A DNA stretch of 64,000 nucleotides, from contig NZ_JIAD01000001.1 in NCBI RefSeq assembly GCF_000688015.1, positions 1,054,001-1,118,000 of the forward strand, given 5' to 3'. The stretch is from Eubacterium sp. AB3007. Lineage in GTDB: Bacteria; Bacillota; Clostridia; Peptostreptococcales; Anaerovoracaceae. Below are positions 52,459-61,309 of the stretch, in pieces. The translations under genes and the position numbers were made by a program. The notes below the pieces were generated by a model. That model searched no databases, was not told the origin of the DNA, and worked only from the letters and a program-made list of their open reading frames with translations. The number at the start of each line of letters is the position of its first letter. Position 1 is the stretch's first letter.

Positions 52459-54981
52459 TCATTCAGTCTTGCTCATCTTCCTTCTGTGAAGAAGAAGTGC
52501 TGTGAGCAATCCCACCGAAACCAGCAATGCTGCCATGGAGGCGAGGAGATTGTTAGTGTCTCCTGTGTCCGGGTTGGAAGAGTTCTTGGATGCTTTGGAT
52601 GTCTTCGATGTCTTCTTGTTCAAAGACTCCTCGGGGGGAGTTGGTTCTTCAGGCGTTGTCTGCTCTGTATTCGTTACCACGTAACCCTTTTCCGCATCTC
52701 CTGTGATCTCGGTATCGTATCCGTCAAGACCGTCCTCTGTTATTGTATATTCGATCTTGCTTCCGTCCTTGTTGTAGACCGGCAGATCCCTGAATGAGTG
52801 CTTCCAGTCAGTTCCATCTGTGATCGTCGCACTGTCGACTTCCTCGCCATCTGCAAAGAGCCTGACCACGATCGCATCTGCCTGGTTACCGACCCATTTC
52901 TTTGTGACATCTACAGATGTCGTCTCTGTATTCACATTCGTGACCGTATATCCGTCTTGGGCATTTCCTGTGATTTCTGTCTTATAGTTATTCACTTCCG
53001 GCTCGCTGATCGTGTATTCGATCTCTTTGCCGTTATCGTATTTCTCGAGATCCCGGAAGGTGTGCTGCCAGTTGTTGTCACTGCTGAGCTCGACACTGTC
53101 GACTTTGTTCCCGTCCGCGAGAAGATCGATGGTGACACTGCTCTGGCTGGGACCTTCCCACACCTTGGTCACCGGGACAGACACCTTGCCGGAGATGGTA
53201 TTGGTGAAGGTAAAGCCATCCTCTGCGGTTCCACTCCGTCCGGAAGTATAACCTTCTAAATCCTCCTCCTGGACATCGTAGGTGATCTCGTGTCCGTCAG
53301 CAGGATCGTACTTGGGGAGATCACGGAAGGTGTGCTTCCAGTCGCCGTTTGCGGTAAGCTCAACTTCCTCCTTCTTATTTCCATCGGCCGTCAACGTGAT
53401 CTTCACACTGTCTGCAGGTGTTCCCACCCAGGTCTTCTCCACCGGGATAGAGATTTTGTCCATCTTATTGACCGCAGTGACCGGTGCCACTCGATCCGAA
53501 CCGAAATCGCTCGGCCCCACCACCAACGGTTCCTGCAGAGGCACAAAGCCTGTTGGGGCTGTGATCTCCCGGATCTCGTAGGTGTCTTTCAGCAGACCCT
53601 TCACTTCTGCGTATCCGTCGCTTCCGGTGGTGATCCTTCCCACAACCTGGCCACTGGCCTGACGGGTCACTTCGAACACTGCGCCTGCAAGGGAGTTCCC
53701 ATCCTCGTCTTCCTTGTGCAGCCGGATGGAATACACATAGCCCTCCGCTGAACCACCTGCTTCGTAGAAGGTAGCGTTTGCAGATGCGTTGTAATTCCTG
53801 ATTTCGGTGCCGGTCAGGGTTGCATCGTTGCGGATGACTTCTCCGTCCACCATATCGTACTCTGTGACAGCGTTATATCGGATCCGGATGCCCTCATCGG
53901 CAGCGATATCTCCCAACGAAATGACGTAAGACTTGTTCCCCTCTCCCCAGGTCACTTCACACTGGCTCGTGATATCTGTCGAATTCGTGATTTCCCAGTC
54001 GCCGTGCACCGCTGCCCAGGTGCCCTTCAGGATCTGTAGAGAACTCGGAACGATGCTGACACCCTCGTTCTTCATAAAATCTTCAATCTTAGCGTCCTTG
54101 ATCTCGTTCCCGCTCGTGTTGACGTTGATGTTGAATGTGATGGTCCTGTGGTCATCCGAGGCCAGCTGCCAGCCGCCCTTGGTGATCATATGCGCAGTAG
54201 GCGTCGGGATGCCGATGAAATGAACATCTCCCCCATATACGACATTCCCGTTCACGTCGATATTCAGAGGGATATCCTCTGCTTCGTCCACCTTATCTCT
54301 ATCGACCTTCACGTACACATGGAACTTCCCGGTGATGTCAGAGTGATTCTCTACGAAGTCCGTATAGACGATGTTGATGGTTTTGTTCGGCCCGTTGATG
54401 GTGGCTCTCGCCACTACGTTTCCATCTTCGTCGGTGATGTCAAACCCCGCCGTCTGATCGAATCTCAATTTCTCAGGAAGGGTGATCGTTGTGGTATCCC
54501 CCGCGTGCACCTGTCCGTTGGGCAAGGCGAACTTGGCGTTCAGCCGGAACACCTGCCACTGGCTGATGTCCCCCACAGGGCCGCTTCCGTCACTCAGCAG
54601 TGCCTCGATCTTGGTGATGACATCATTCTGCACCGCTCGCTTTGCGCTTTTCTTCGGTTGCTCGTTTGATTCCTGTACGGCAGCCGGCTCTTCGGCGGCC
54701 TGTTCTTCAGAAGCGGCAGGTGCGGATTCTTCCTTTTCAGTTTTCGGTTCTATTGTATCAGATGTGTCTGATACTTCGGCTACCGTGTCCTCGTCCTTCG
54801 ACTCTTTGGCGGCAGCAGCCGCAGTATTATCGTCTGTCTTCTGTACTTCCTTTGTGATCTCTTCTTTCTGTGCTGCATCCTGGCCCGCATCCCCTTCTTC
54901 AGCGAACACTGCCTGATTACCTATCAGAAGAGACCAACACAGAAGAACGCTGACCATGATCACAAAAACCTTCCTTGACAT
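52459..54981 (-). CDS. Wall-anchored Cna-B repeat adhesin
   Basis: An 840-residue surface protein. Signal peptide to about residue 28, an Ala/Glu-rich spacer to ~115, an adhesive region (~116-420) with the collagen/fibrinogen-binding type beta-sandwich pattern (FALPNGQVHAGDTTTITLPEKLRF), a SpaA-like prealbumin domain (~425-505), three Cna-B repeats (508-597, 598-684, 685-771) each with a W(K/Q)H(T/S)FRDLP core, a Ser/Lys linker, and a sorting signal NPDTG (803-807) followed by a membrane segment and LHRRK tail. NPDTG instead of LPXTG suggests a special sortase class. Lys (VTKKW) and Asn (TN) residues could make isopeptide bonds. No sortase gene is in the window. Confidence 0.9.
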   Translation of the reverse strand: MSRKVFVIMVSVLLCWSLLIGNQAVFAEEGDAGQDAAQKEEITKEVQKTDDNTAAAAAKESKDEDTVAEVSDTSDTIEPKTEKEESAPAASEEQAAEEPAAVQESNEQPKKSAKRAVQNDVITKIEALLSDGSGPVGDISQWQVFRLNAKFALPNGQVHAGDTTTITLPEKLRFDQTAGFDITDEDGNVVARATINGPNKTINIVYTDFVENHSDITGKFHVYVKVDRDKVDEAEDIPLNIDVNGNVVYGGDVHFIGIPTPTAHMITKGGWQLASDDHRTITFNINVNTSGNEIKDAKIEDFMKNEGVSIVPSSLQILKGTWAAVHGDWEITNSTDITSQCEVTWGEGNKSYVISLGDIAADEGIRIRYNAVTEYDMVDGEVIRNDATLTGTEIRNYNASANATFYEAGGSAEGYVYSIRLHKEDEDGNSLAGAVFEVTRQASGQVVGRITTGSDGYAEVKGLLKDTYEIREITAPTGFVPLQEPLVVGPSDFGSDRVAPVTAVNKMDKISIPVEKTWVGTPADSVKITLTADGNKKEEVELTANGDWKHTFRDLPKYDPADGHEITYDVQEEDLEGYTSGRSGTAEDGFTFTNTISGKVSVPVTKVWEGPSQSSVTIDLLADGNKVDSVELSSDNNWQHTFRDLEKYDNGKEIEYTISEPEVNNYKTEITGNAQDGYTVTNVNTETTSVDVTKKWVGNQADAIVVRLFADGEEVDSATITDGTDWKHSFRDLPVYNKDGSKIEYTITEDGLDGYDTEITGDAEKGYVVTNTEQTTPEEPTPPEESLNKKTSKTSKASKNSSNPDTGDTNNLLASMAALLVSVGLLTALLLHRRKMSKTE

Positions 54982-55101
54982 CCTTTTTCTTGCATGGACT
55001 CATTCTCCTTTTGCTCATGACATAACAAACTAAGGAGGGAGTTTGTACACGCCCCCAAAATATACATGATTATATACTTTCAACACTAACGTTATACTAA
55101 C

Positions 55102-55137
55102 AAAAAGCGTGCAAAACATATCTTTGCACGCTTTTTG
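55102..55137. terminator. Bidirectional-looking hairpin upstream of the adhesin
   Basis: AAAAAGCGTGCAAA and TTTGCACGCTTTTT form a 14-bp stem around 7 bases, with A- and T-runs on both sides. It is flanked by GTTAG/CTAAC repeats. It stops transcription arriving from 55.3 kb; the adhesin promoter must lie between 55100 and 54990. From 55140 to 55325 I see no gene. Confidence 0.8.
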
Positions 55138-55328
55138 TTTTATTAATTTCGTTAGTTTCGTGTTAGTACCGGTTCCACACCCGTCCGCAGGGTGCTTGTA
55201 CGCATTCCCCTTACTCCTGAAATACGATCTCAATTATTGATCTTTCCCTGCTGTCTGTATAGACACAAGGGATGTCTCCCTCTACGCTACCACTGGTTCT
55301 CATCCTCAGCTTGTTCTTTTTTGATTCG

Positions 55329-55586
55329 TTAATGAATTGTACTCTTTTCATAATACGTCTCTGTTATCGCTCTTGAAGGGGTGCTGTCAACTCCAGGTAA
55401 ATCAACTACCATCCTAAGATCTGCCTCCGTGATTATCCTTTTCCCATCTGGGGGTCCCTCAAGCATAGAAGAAAAATGCGAGACCCCTACCATAAACAAA
55501 GTTACTATCAATGCCCCCAGTCCGATGACCTTTATAACTTTTTTCTGTTCTCCATTATTTACATCACCTTTATCATCTGAAACCAT
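55329..55586 (-). CDS. Small single-pass membrane protein, unknown
   Basis: An 85-residue protein with one membrane segment (residues ~17-37: VIKVIGLGALIVTLFMVGV) and a short polar C-terminal part with RIITEADLRMVVDLPGVD outside or inside the cell. The ATG at 55586 is 8-10 bases after AAAGGT. It follows a broken secreted-peptide gene; a bacteriocin/immunity-like pair is possible but unproven. Confidence 0.5.
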   Translation of the reverse strand: MVSDDKGDVNNGEQKKVIKVIGLGALIVTLFMVGVSHFSSMLEGPPDGKRIITEADLRMVVDLPGVDSTPSRAITETYYEKSTIH

Positions 55587-55599
55587 CGTAATCAGACCT

Positions 55600-55935
55600 T
55601 TAGGGAAGAAACTGTACCAGTGAATAGGCATTTGCTCCAACTGTCTTTCCTTTATGGAGACCATTTCCGTTTTTTATTCTCGCTTGGTGTTTGGCTCCGT
55701 CATCATAAGCTTGTACAGTATCTTCATTGATTAGTGTTGTGTTGTAGTTGTATATTATTTTGACATAATGCTTTGTTCCTTTATCCGTGACATACTTTCC
55801 AGCTGATTTCGGTTTCGGCCATTGCTTTGAGAACTTTCCCTTCACGGTTTTGCTATAGGTTCCAGCAAACGAAGTTGTTGCTCATGTACATAATACTATG
55901 ATTATTGCCAAAGCAATCACTGCGCTTTTAAAAGC
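55600..55935 (-). pseudogene. Disrupted secreted small protein
   Basis: In one frame the codons read a hydrophobic signal segment (KSAVIALAIIIVLCT), an in-frame TGA (55882-55884), then ATTSFAGTYSKTVKGKF and about 78 further residues (KHYVKIIYNYNTTLINEDTV) to the stop at 55600. The SFA-G cleavage-like site directly after the stop codon shows that the stop breaks what was a signal peptide. The 5' end is cut off by the IS3 remnant at 55938. Size and layout recall small secreted bacteriocin-like proteins; no specific family is recognised. A truncated GTG start at 55845 could still give a cytosolic fragment. Confidence 0.6.
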
Positions 55936-55937
55936 AA

Positions 55938-56118
55938 TACAGAAGCTTCGATGAACTCAAAGATGCGATAGACAAATACATACGTTACTACAACCAAAAG
56001 CGCAGCAAAGCATCTCTTGGATACCGGAGTCCAGTTGAGTACTGGGAAGAGATATTAGCTGCATAGAAAAACTCCAGCGATCTCTCGCTGGAGCAAAAGT
56101 CTAACTTTTGGGGGGCAC
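55938..56118 (+). mobile_element. 3' remnant of an IS3-family (IS150-like) element
   Basis: The frame 55938-56066 encodes the conserved end of an IS3 OrfB transposase: YRSFDELKDAIDKYIRYYNQ, then KRSKASLGYRSPVEYWEE and a stop. A hairpin (56072-56092) and the right end GCAAAAGTCTAACTTTTGGGG (56093-56113) with GGCACC follow. The catalytic DDE core and the left end are missing, so it is dead. It truncates the secreted-peptide gene. Confidence 0.85.
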
Positions 56119-56153
56119 CTCATTACATACTTGTTTTAGATAATTGTCTGATT

Positions 56154-56187
56154 CGAAATACTGAAATCAATTGATTTCAGTATTTCG
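56154..56187. repeat. Perfect 34-bp palindrome over the comF stop codon
   Basis: CGAAATACTGAAATCAA is followed at once by its exact reverse complement (centre 56170/56171). The comF stop codon (56177-56179) lies inside it. There is no loop and no T-run. Confidence 0.8.
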
Positions 56188-56809
56188 CCGCAAACGCCAG
56201 AAGCATCACGTCACTTGGTTCCGCCTGGTCCAATGCCCTCCGGCACTCTCTGGCGGTGGCGCCGGTGGTGAAGAAATCGTCCAAAAGGAGAACACGTTTC
56301 CCCACAAGTTCCCTGGCCTGGGGCCCAAGCGAAATATGCCCGCGTATGTTGTTTTCTCGTTCGGTCGGAGAAAGTCCTCTCATCGGTCTTGTATCCTGCG
56401 TCCTGACCAGTGCCTCCGGCAGGCATACCGTGCCTGTGCGGTCCGCCAGGTACTTCCCGATCAGCGCAGCGTGGTTGAAACCACGCTTTCGCTGTTTTGT
56501 TTTGTGCATAGGGATGGGAACGATCACATCGAACTCCAGGCTTGTCAGCGCCAGACGATCCGCCATCATCTCCGCGATGCTCCGGGCGATGTAACGATGC
56601 CCGTTGTACTTTAGGGCAAAGATCAGACTTCTCTCATAGATTCCGTACTCGGCGCACCGCACCATCACCATGCCGTCCCTGACCAGCGGCGCTCCCCTGT
56701 CCCAACGGATGTGCCGGATGCAGTGATCGCACAGCCCATAAGTGCGGGTCTGGTCGATCAGGTTGCCGCAGCAATGGCAGTAAAGCGATGGCGGGAAGAG
56801 CAGATCCAT
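56177..56809 (-). CDS. comF: ComF-family phosphoribosyltransferase-like protein
   Basis: The 210-residue protein has an N-terminal zinc-finger-like pair (CHCCG and CDHC) and a PRTase domain with DVIVPIPMHKTKQRKRGFN and the PRPP loop VLLLDDFFTTGATARE. ComFC-type proteins aid natural transformation. The normal start is the ATG at 56809 (MDLLFPPS). A longer frame begins at 56926, overlaps the RAYT stop (ATGA) and would translate the palindromic repeats into a 39-residue extension. recD2 and comF are commonly adjacent; here a RAYT gene separates them. Confidence 0.9.
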   Translation of the reverse strand: MDLLFPPSLYCHCCGNLIDQTRTYGLCDHCIRHIRWDRGAPLVRDGMVMVRCAEYGIYERSLIFALKYNGHRYIARSIAEMMADRLALTSLEFDVIVPIPMHKTKQRKRGFNHAALIGKYLADRTGTVCLPEALVRTQDTRPMRGLSPTERENNIRGHISLGPQARELVGKRVLLLDDFFTTGATARECRRALDQAEPSDVMLLAFAAKY

Positions 56810-56810
56810 G

Positions 56811-56900
56811 AATGTGTCGAATGTGTCAAAGGGGACGGTTCTTTTTGACACACTTTTCAATGTGTCAAAAAGAACCGTCCCCTTTGACACATTTGACACA
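56811..56900. repeat. RAYT-associated palindromic repeat, inverted pair downstream of the transposase
   Basis: Two copies face each other at 56822-56852 and 56861-56891 (arms TGTGTC/GACACA, core GGGGACGGTTCTTTTT and complement), with extra TGTGTC/GACACA half arms at both edges (56813, 56895). Lies between the RAYT stop and the comF start. Confidence 0.92.
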
Positions 56901-56922
56901 CCCTTTGCCATATTCTTACGTT

Positions 56923-57660
56923 TCATGCCCTTTGCACCACCCCTCGATTGATTCCTGTCAATCGTTCGATCTGCCGGATCGTCAAACCGATCTTTTTTAG
57001 TTCATGAAGGGCTTTGTCCCGGGATGTCTTGTCATACGTTTGAAGGACCATACCATTTGAAACATGCAAACATCTCATAAGGACAGCCTTTGCCCATTCG
57101 TCATCCCTCTTCTTCATTTCGAGAGCGCGAGGTTCATCCTCCACCTCCGCTCCGACCAACTCCCTATATACTGCTTTGTCGCCAATCATGTGGACCAGCG
57201 CAGAGGTGTCGACAAAAGATGAATCGTCGCCATATTGATCATAGCTGCTCCAGCGATACTCGTCCACATTGCAGATCCCTGCTTTCTTTGGATTCTGGAG
57301 GATGTACCTGAACACGGTTTTGAGAGCAATTTCGTTCTCGATCGGGACACTGTGAAACCTCCCCTGAAACAAGTGTCCCGTTCGCTCGTACTTCCTGTTG
57401 AAATATCCGGCGTAAGCGACCCCTATCTTTTTCATCATCGTTGCAACGCACCGATTCAGGTCGCAGAGCAGCAGGTGGATATGATTGTCCATCAGGCAAT
57501 AGGCGTTGACCGCCACACCCGTTTCCCGGCTATACTTCTCCAAGAGGTAAAGATAAAACGAATAATCCCTGTCCTCTTCAAACAAAACCTGTTTGTTGAT
57601 CCCACGGCATATCACATGAATATACCCAAATTGGCTGTGTTCTCTCGCAGTTCTTGGCAT
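56923..57660 (-). CDS. REP-associated tyrosine transposase (RAYT, Y1 family)
   Basis: A 245-residue HUH nuclease of the IS200-like Y1 superfamily. It starts FGYIHVICRGINKQVLF, has the metal motif H60-I-H62 in YCLMDNHIHLLL, and the tyrosine-bearing helix in FRYILQNPKKAG. YFNRKYERTGHLFQGRFHSVPI is the usual REP-transposase signature. The last 30 residues (LKKIGLTIRQIERLTGINRG) form a helix-turn-helix extension. It is flanked on both sides by the palindromic repeats it presumably mobilises. All motifs look intact. GGAGCGTG precedes the ATG. Confidence 0.93.
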   Translation of the reverse strand: MPRTAREHSQFGYIHVICRGINKQVLFEEDRDYSFYLYLLEKYSRETGVAVNAYCLMDNHIHLLLCDLNRCVATMMKKIGVAYAGYFNRKYERTGHLFQGRFHSVPIENEIALKTVFRYILQNPKKAGICNVDEYRWSSYDQYGDDSSFVDTSALVHMIGDKAVYRELVGAEVEDEPRALEMKKRDDEWAKAVLMRCLHVSNGMVLQTYDKTSRDKALHELKKIGLTIRQIERLTGINRGVVQRA

Positions 57661-57746
57661 TTCACGCTCCTTTCCCTGACACCCCTATCAGAAAAAGGCC
57701 CCGATCCATTCTCCCAGTTTATAGAATAACCTCCAAACTATTACAA

Positions 57747-57790
57747 TGTGTCAAAAAGAACCGTCCCCTTTGACACACCCTTTGACACAC
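57747..57790. repeat. RAYT-associated palindromic repeat upstream of the transposase
   Basis: One full copy at 57747-57778 (TGTGTC...GACACAC, core in the AAGAACCGTCCCC orientation) plus a half arm TTTGACACACTC at 57780-57791, just beyond the recD2 stop codon. Confidence 0.9.
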
Positions 57791-57793
57791 TCT

Positions 57794-60007
57794 TTATTCG
57801 AACTCCAACAGTTTCTCCAGGCGATACCGAAGACCGGAGTACCGCAGGCGGATGCGGTCGTTGTCGATCATGGCGTGCATGCGTTCGCGAACGCCCACCA
57901 GGACCACAGCCTGTTTTCCCCTCGTGACCGCCGTATAGAGCAGGTTCCTCGTGGCCAGCATTGGTGGCAGCCAGGAGATGGGCATCACCATCACCGGAAA
58001 CTCAGAGCCCTGGCTCTTGTGAACCGTGACCGCATAGGCCAGTTCCAGCTCATCCAGCATACCGAAATCATACTGGACGAACTTCTCTTCGTCGAACAAC
58101 ACCGTCATGGTACCATCCTCCGGCGAGATATCCTGGATGAAGCCCACATCGCCGTTGAACACTCCCTGCCCCGGTTCCGGATTTCCGGGGATCCTCCACT
58201 CGAGCTGGTAGTTGTTCCGGACCTGCATGACCTTGTCTCCGGCCCGGAAAACCCGCCCTCGATGCGCCTTTTCCGGTGTCCCAGGCATCTTCGGGTTGAT
58301 CTTTGCCTGCAGCACAGCGTTCAGCTCTCTGGTCCCGGTCTTTCCTTTCTTGGTTGGCGAGAGCACCTGGATCTCTGCAAGCGGATCCAGATCCCTGTAA
58401 TACGCCGGTAATCGCCTGGTCACCAAATCCACGATCAGCGCCTGCATATCCTCCTCATTGCTCCGATCCATGAAAAAGAAATCCGTCTCCTTTCCGTTGA
58501 CCGATGGATACTCCCCATGGTTGATCCGATGCGCATTCATCACGATCATGCTCTCCTGCCCCTGCCGGTAGATCTCCGTGAGACGCGCCACCGGCACGTA
58601 GTCGCTTTCGATCAGATCCCGGAGCACATTCCCTGCCCCCACAGAGGGCAGCTGGTCGCTGTCGCCCACCAGGATCAATCTGGTACCCGGCCTGAGAGCA
58701 TCCGTCAGCGCCTTCATCAGCAGAAGATCGATCATGGACGCCTCGTCGATGATGACCGCGTCGTAATCCAACGGTTCCTCCCGGTTCTTCCCGAAGATCA
58801 TCTCCTTGGTATCCTCGGAATAGTAATACTCCAGCAGCCGGTGGATTGTCTGGGCATAGTGCCCGGAGGTCTCCGTGATCCGCTTGGACGCCCGGCCCGT
58901 GGGGGCTGCAATAGCCACCGACAGATCGCTTTCCTCCAGAATATTGATCACCGCATTGATGATGGTGGTCTTGCCGGTGCCCGGTCCTCCCGTGATCACC
59001 GACACACCATGGGTCAGGCAGCTTCGGATCGCCAGTTTCTGTTTCTCAGAGAAGGGGATCCCCGCGCTCTCCTCGGTAAACCGGATCGTGCGGTCGATGT
59101 CCACGGACAAAGCCTTGATCTCCGCGTTCCGGAGAGCCGCCAGCCCGGCGCAGACCTTCTGCTCGGCATAGAAGTAGAGATAATCGTAGACCACCACCTC
59201 ACCTTCGATACGATCGATCTGCAGATCCCCGGAAAGTGCCAGTTCTGTGATCCGTTCAGCCACCTGCTCCCGGGTCAGATCGAGCAGTTCACAGACCTGC
59301 TCCAGCAGTTCCTGCTCCGGCAGGTAGGTACTCCCGTCCGATGCAATATAGGACAGCGCATAGCGGATCCCGCTGTCGATGCGGTAGGGACTGTCCGCTG
59401 CCAGCCCCAGTTTCATGGCGATTTCGTCCGCCCGGCGGAACCCGAATCCGTACAACTCATCCACCAGCCTGTACGGATTTTCCGTCATCAGATTCACGGC
59501 ATCACGCCCATAGGCTTTGTATAGTCTGAGTGCCTGCGCAGCCGACACGCCGTATTTTTGAAAGTACACGGACACATCCGCAAACTCCCGATGCGCCTTA
59601 TATGCCTCTACGATCGTCTGCATCTTCTTCTCGCCGATGCCGGGTACCTCAAGTAGCCGCGCCGGTTCTTCCTCAAAGATGCGGAATGTATCCTCCCCAA
59701 AGGTCCGGACAATGACGCCGGCCATCTTGGGCCCAATCCCCTTGATGGCGCCGGAGGCCAGAAATCCCTCGATCCCTGCCGTTGTTTCCGGTAGTTTTTC
59801 CTCAGCCTCTGTGAAGACGAACTGCTCTCCGTACTTTGGGTGATTTCTGAAATTCCCCGTTAACTGAAAACAGGCCCCCTTGTTCGCAGATGGAAGATTG
59901 CCCACTACCGTGAGCAATTCTTCGTCGGTTTCCATATCTGCGATGGTGTACCCGTTTTCCTCGTTATAAAATATGATCTCGGTCAAAATCCCGGTCTTTG
60001 TTTCCAT
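57794..60007 (-). CDS. recD2: RecD2-type ATP-dependent DNA helicase
   Basis: The 737-residue 5'-3' helicase has the RecD2-specific N-terminus with OB-like and helix-hairpin-helix modules (GIEGFLASGAIKGIGPKMAG, LEVPGIGEKK), Walker A GGPGTGKTTI near residue 345, Walker B VIIDEASMID, and motifs GDSDQLPSVGAGNVL, HKSQGSEFP and LYTAVTRGK. It works in mismatch and recombinational repair apart from AddAB. GAGGGGG precedes the ATG. Its 3' end abuts a RAYT palindrome. Confidence 0.96.
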   Translation of the reverse strand: METKTGILTEIIFYNEENGYTIADMETDEELLTVVGNLPSANKGACFQLTGNFRNHPKYGEQFVFTEAEEKLPETTAGIEGFLASGAIKGIGPKMAGVIVRTFGEDTFRIFEEEPARLLEVPGIGEKKMQTIVEAYKAHREFADVSVYFQKYGVSAAQALRLYKAYGRDAVNLMTENPYRLVDELYGFGFRRADEIAMKLGLAADSPYRIDSGIRYALSYIASDGSTYLPEQELLEQVCELLDLTREQVAERITELALSGDLQIDRIEGEVVVYDYLYFYAEQKVCAGLAALRNAEIKALSVDIDRTIRFTEESAGIPFSEKQKLAIRSCLTHGVSVITGGPGTGKTTIINAVINILEESDLSVAIAAPTGRASKRITETSGHYAQTIHRLLEYYYSEDTKEMIFGKNREEPLDYDAVIIDEASMIDLLLMKALTDALRPGTRLILVGDSDQLPSVGAGNVLRDLIESDYVPVARLTEIYRQGQESMIVMNAHRINHGEYPSVNGKETDFFFMDRSNEEDMQALIVDLVTRRLPAYYRDLDPLAEIQVLSPTKKGKTGTRELNAVLQAKINPKMPGTPEKAHRGRVFRAGDKVMQVRNNYQLEWRIPGNPEPGQGVFNGDVGFIQDISPEDGTMTVLFDEEKFVQYDFGMLDELELAYAVTVHKSQGSEFPVMVMPISWLPPMLATRNLLYTAVTRGKQAVVLVGVRERMHAMIDNDRIRLRYSGLRYRLEKLLEFE

Positions 60008-60037
60008 CTGTCCCCCTCTGATGTAACCCCGCCGACA

Positions 60038-61309
60038 CTATCTGAGCCAGTGCACATATCTCGTTCTGACCTTGAACTTACTCTTGTTGAATTTCTTTGC
60101 CATCTTCAGGAGATATTTCCTGTCATTGTTGCGTGGATCCTGATGAACCTTGGCGATCACGTAAGTGAGAAGTTCCTCCGCTCTGGCGGGATCATCTGTG
60201 ATCCCTGCCTCCATAATGTCATTGGCGTCGATCACCAGATCTTCGACGAACAGCGGCTCTCCGTTCCTTCGGATTTCACGCATCATGTGATTCCTGGCCT
60301 CGATTCGCAGTTCCGGCTGGTCATAGACGATCCTCTGGGCCTTGCTCAGGTTGTGGACATAGTTATAGCGATCCATGCCCATGGAGAACACGTATTGCTT
60401 CAGTTCCGGGGCATTCCGGATGAACTGGATCTTGATCATCTCTGTCATGGCATCGTGGAGATGCATCGCAGTCTTCTCGTCGAACTGCATGCGATCGATG
60501 GCCGCCAGTCCACGCTTCTCATTCAACACTGTGTAAAGCAGACCAAGTCTCCGCAGCCGGAAGGGCTTGACCTTGTCGATTCCCTCGCACAGTTCTACGA
60601 ACTGTTTCCCCTCCTGCGCAGAGATCTTCCGAGCCACCTCTTCTCCAAAGATAACCGCCATCAAACCAGTGTCGAACATCATGTTCAGTGCCTTTCCGGC
60701 GTTGGGTCCAGTGAGGATATCCTCCAGATCCGCACGAATCGGCGCGATATCGTGATCCAGGAGTCTTCGCCAGTTTCTCAGGATAGCATCGTGCAGGTTG
60801 ACAGACAGATCCATACCGTAAGCGGACACATATCGCATGGCCTGCATCATCCGGATAGGCTCCTTCTCGAACAACTCGTCCGCATCGCCGATGGTCTTCA
60901 GTAGTTTCTTCTTGTTGGCTTCCATGCCATCATAGGGATCCACCAGTTGTCTGGCGGGGTTGTCTGCGACGGCGCAAGCGGTGTAACCGTACTGGGAGAT
61001 TTCCTCCTCGATGGTACCTCCAAGGTGATAGATATCACAGATGTAACCTTTGGTGTGCAGGACGCCCTTATCGTCCTCTTCCTCATAGGTGCGGTCCACC
61101 CGCAAAGCGCCTTCCTCACCCTCTGCAGCTTCTACCTCAGGTAAGATTCGCAGCACATCCTCCCGTGCAGCCTTCGTTACAAGCGTCCACGCCTCTGGTG
61201 TGATCCCAGCCGCATAGTCCATGATGCATTCCCCTGTAGCGTATGTCTCAAACCCCTCTTGCTCCAACGCCTGGAGCATCGCAAGTACGTCCTTCTCAAA
61301 CTTGATCAA
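60038..61309 (-). CDS. Degenerate CCA-adding/poly(A) polymerase-like protein
   Basis: A 423-residue relative of class II tRNA nucleotidyltransferases. The neck and body are recognisable: QLVDPYDGMEANKKKLLKTIGDADELFEKEPIRMMQAMRYVSAYG matches the DPxxGxxDL...EDPLRMLRAxRFA region. But the catalytic head, normally GGxVRD...DxD, reads TYATGECIMDYAAGITPEAWTL, with no DxD pair, and no RRFTINAL motif is seen. It is therefore unlikely to add nucleotides and may bind RNA. TTG start directly after the YhaM-like stop, with GGAGGAT ahead, shows tight coupling with that exoribonuclease. Confidence 0.78.
   Translation of the reverse strand: MIKFEKDVLAMLQALEQEGFETYATGECIMDYAAGITPEAWTLVTKAAREDVLRILPEVEAAEGEEGALRVDRTYEEEDDKGVLHTKGYICDIYHLGGTIEEEISQYGYTACAVADNPARQLVDPYDGMEANKKKLLKTIGDADELFEKEPIRMMQAMRYVSAYGMDLSVNLHDAILRNWRRLLDHDIAPIRADLEDILTGPNAGKALNMMFDTGLMAVIFGEEVARKISAQEGKQFVELCEGIDKVKPFRLRRLGLLYTVLNEKRGLAAIDRMQFDEKTAMHLHDAMTEMIKIQFIRNAPELKQYVFSMGMDRYNYVHNLSKAQRIVYDQPELRIEARNHMMREIRRNGEPLFVEDLVIDANDIMEAGITDDPARAEELLTYVIAKVHQDPRNNDRKYLLKMAKKFNKSKFKVRTRYVHWLR

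Noticed and set aside
55146..55325. Possible attachment or recombination site with repeated GTTAG motifs upstream of the adhesin
   Set aside because: Only short GTTAG/CTAAC repeats near a hairpin; no integrase and no duplicated core were found.
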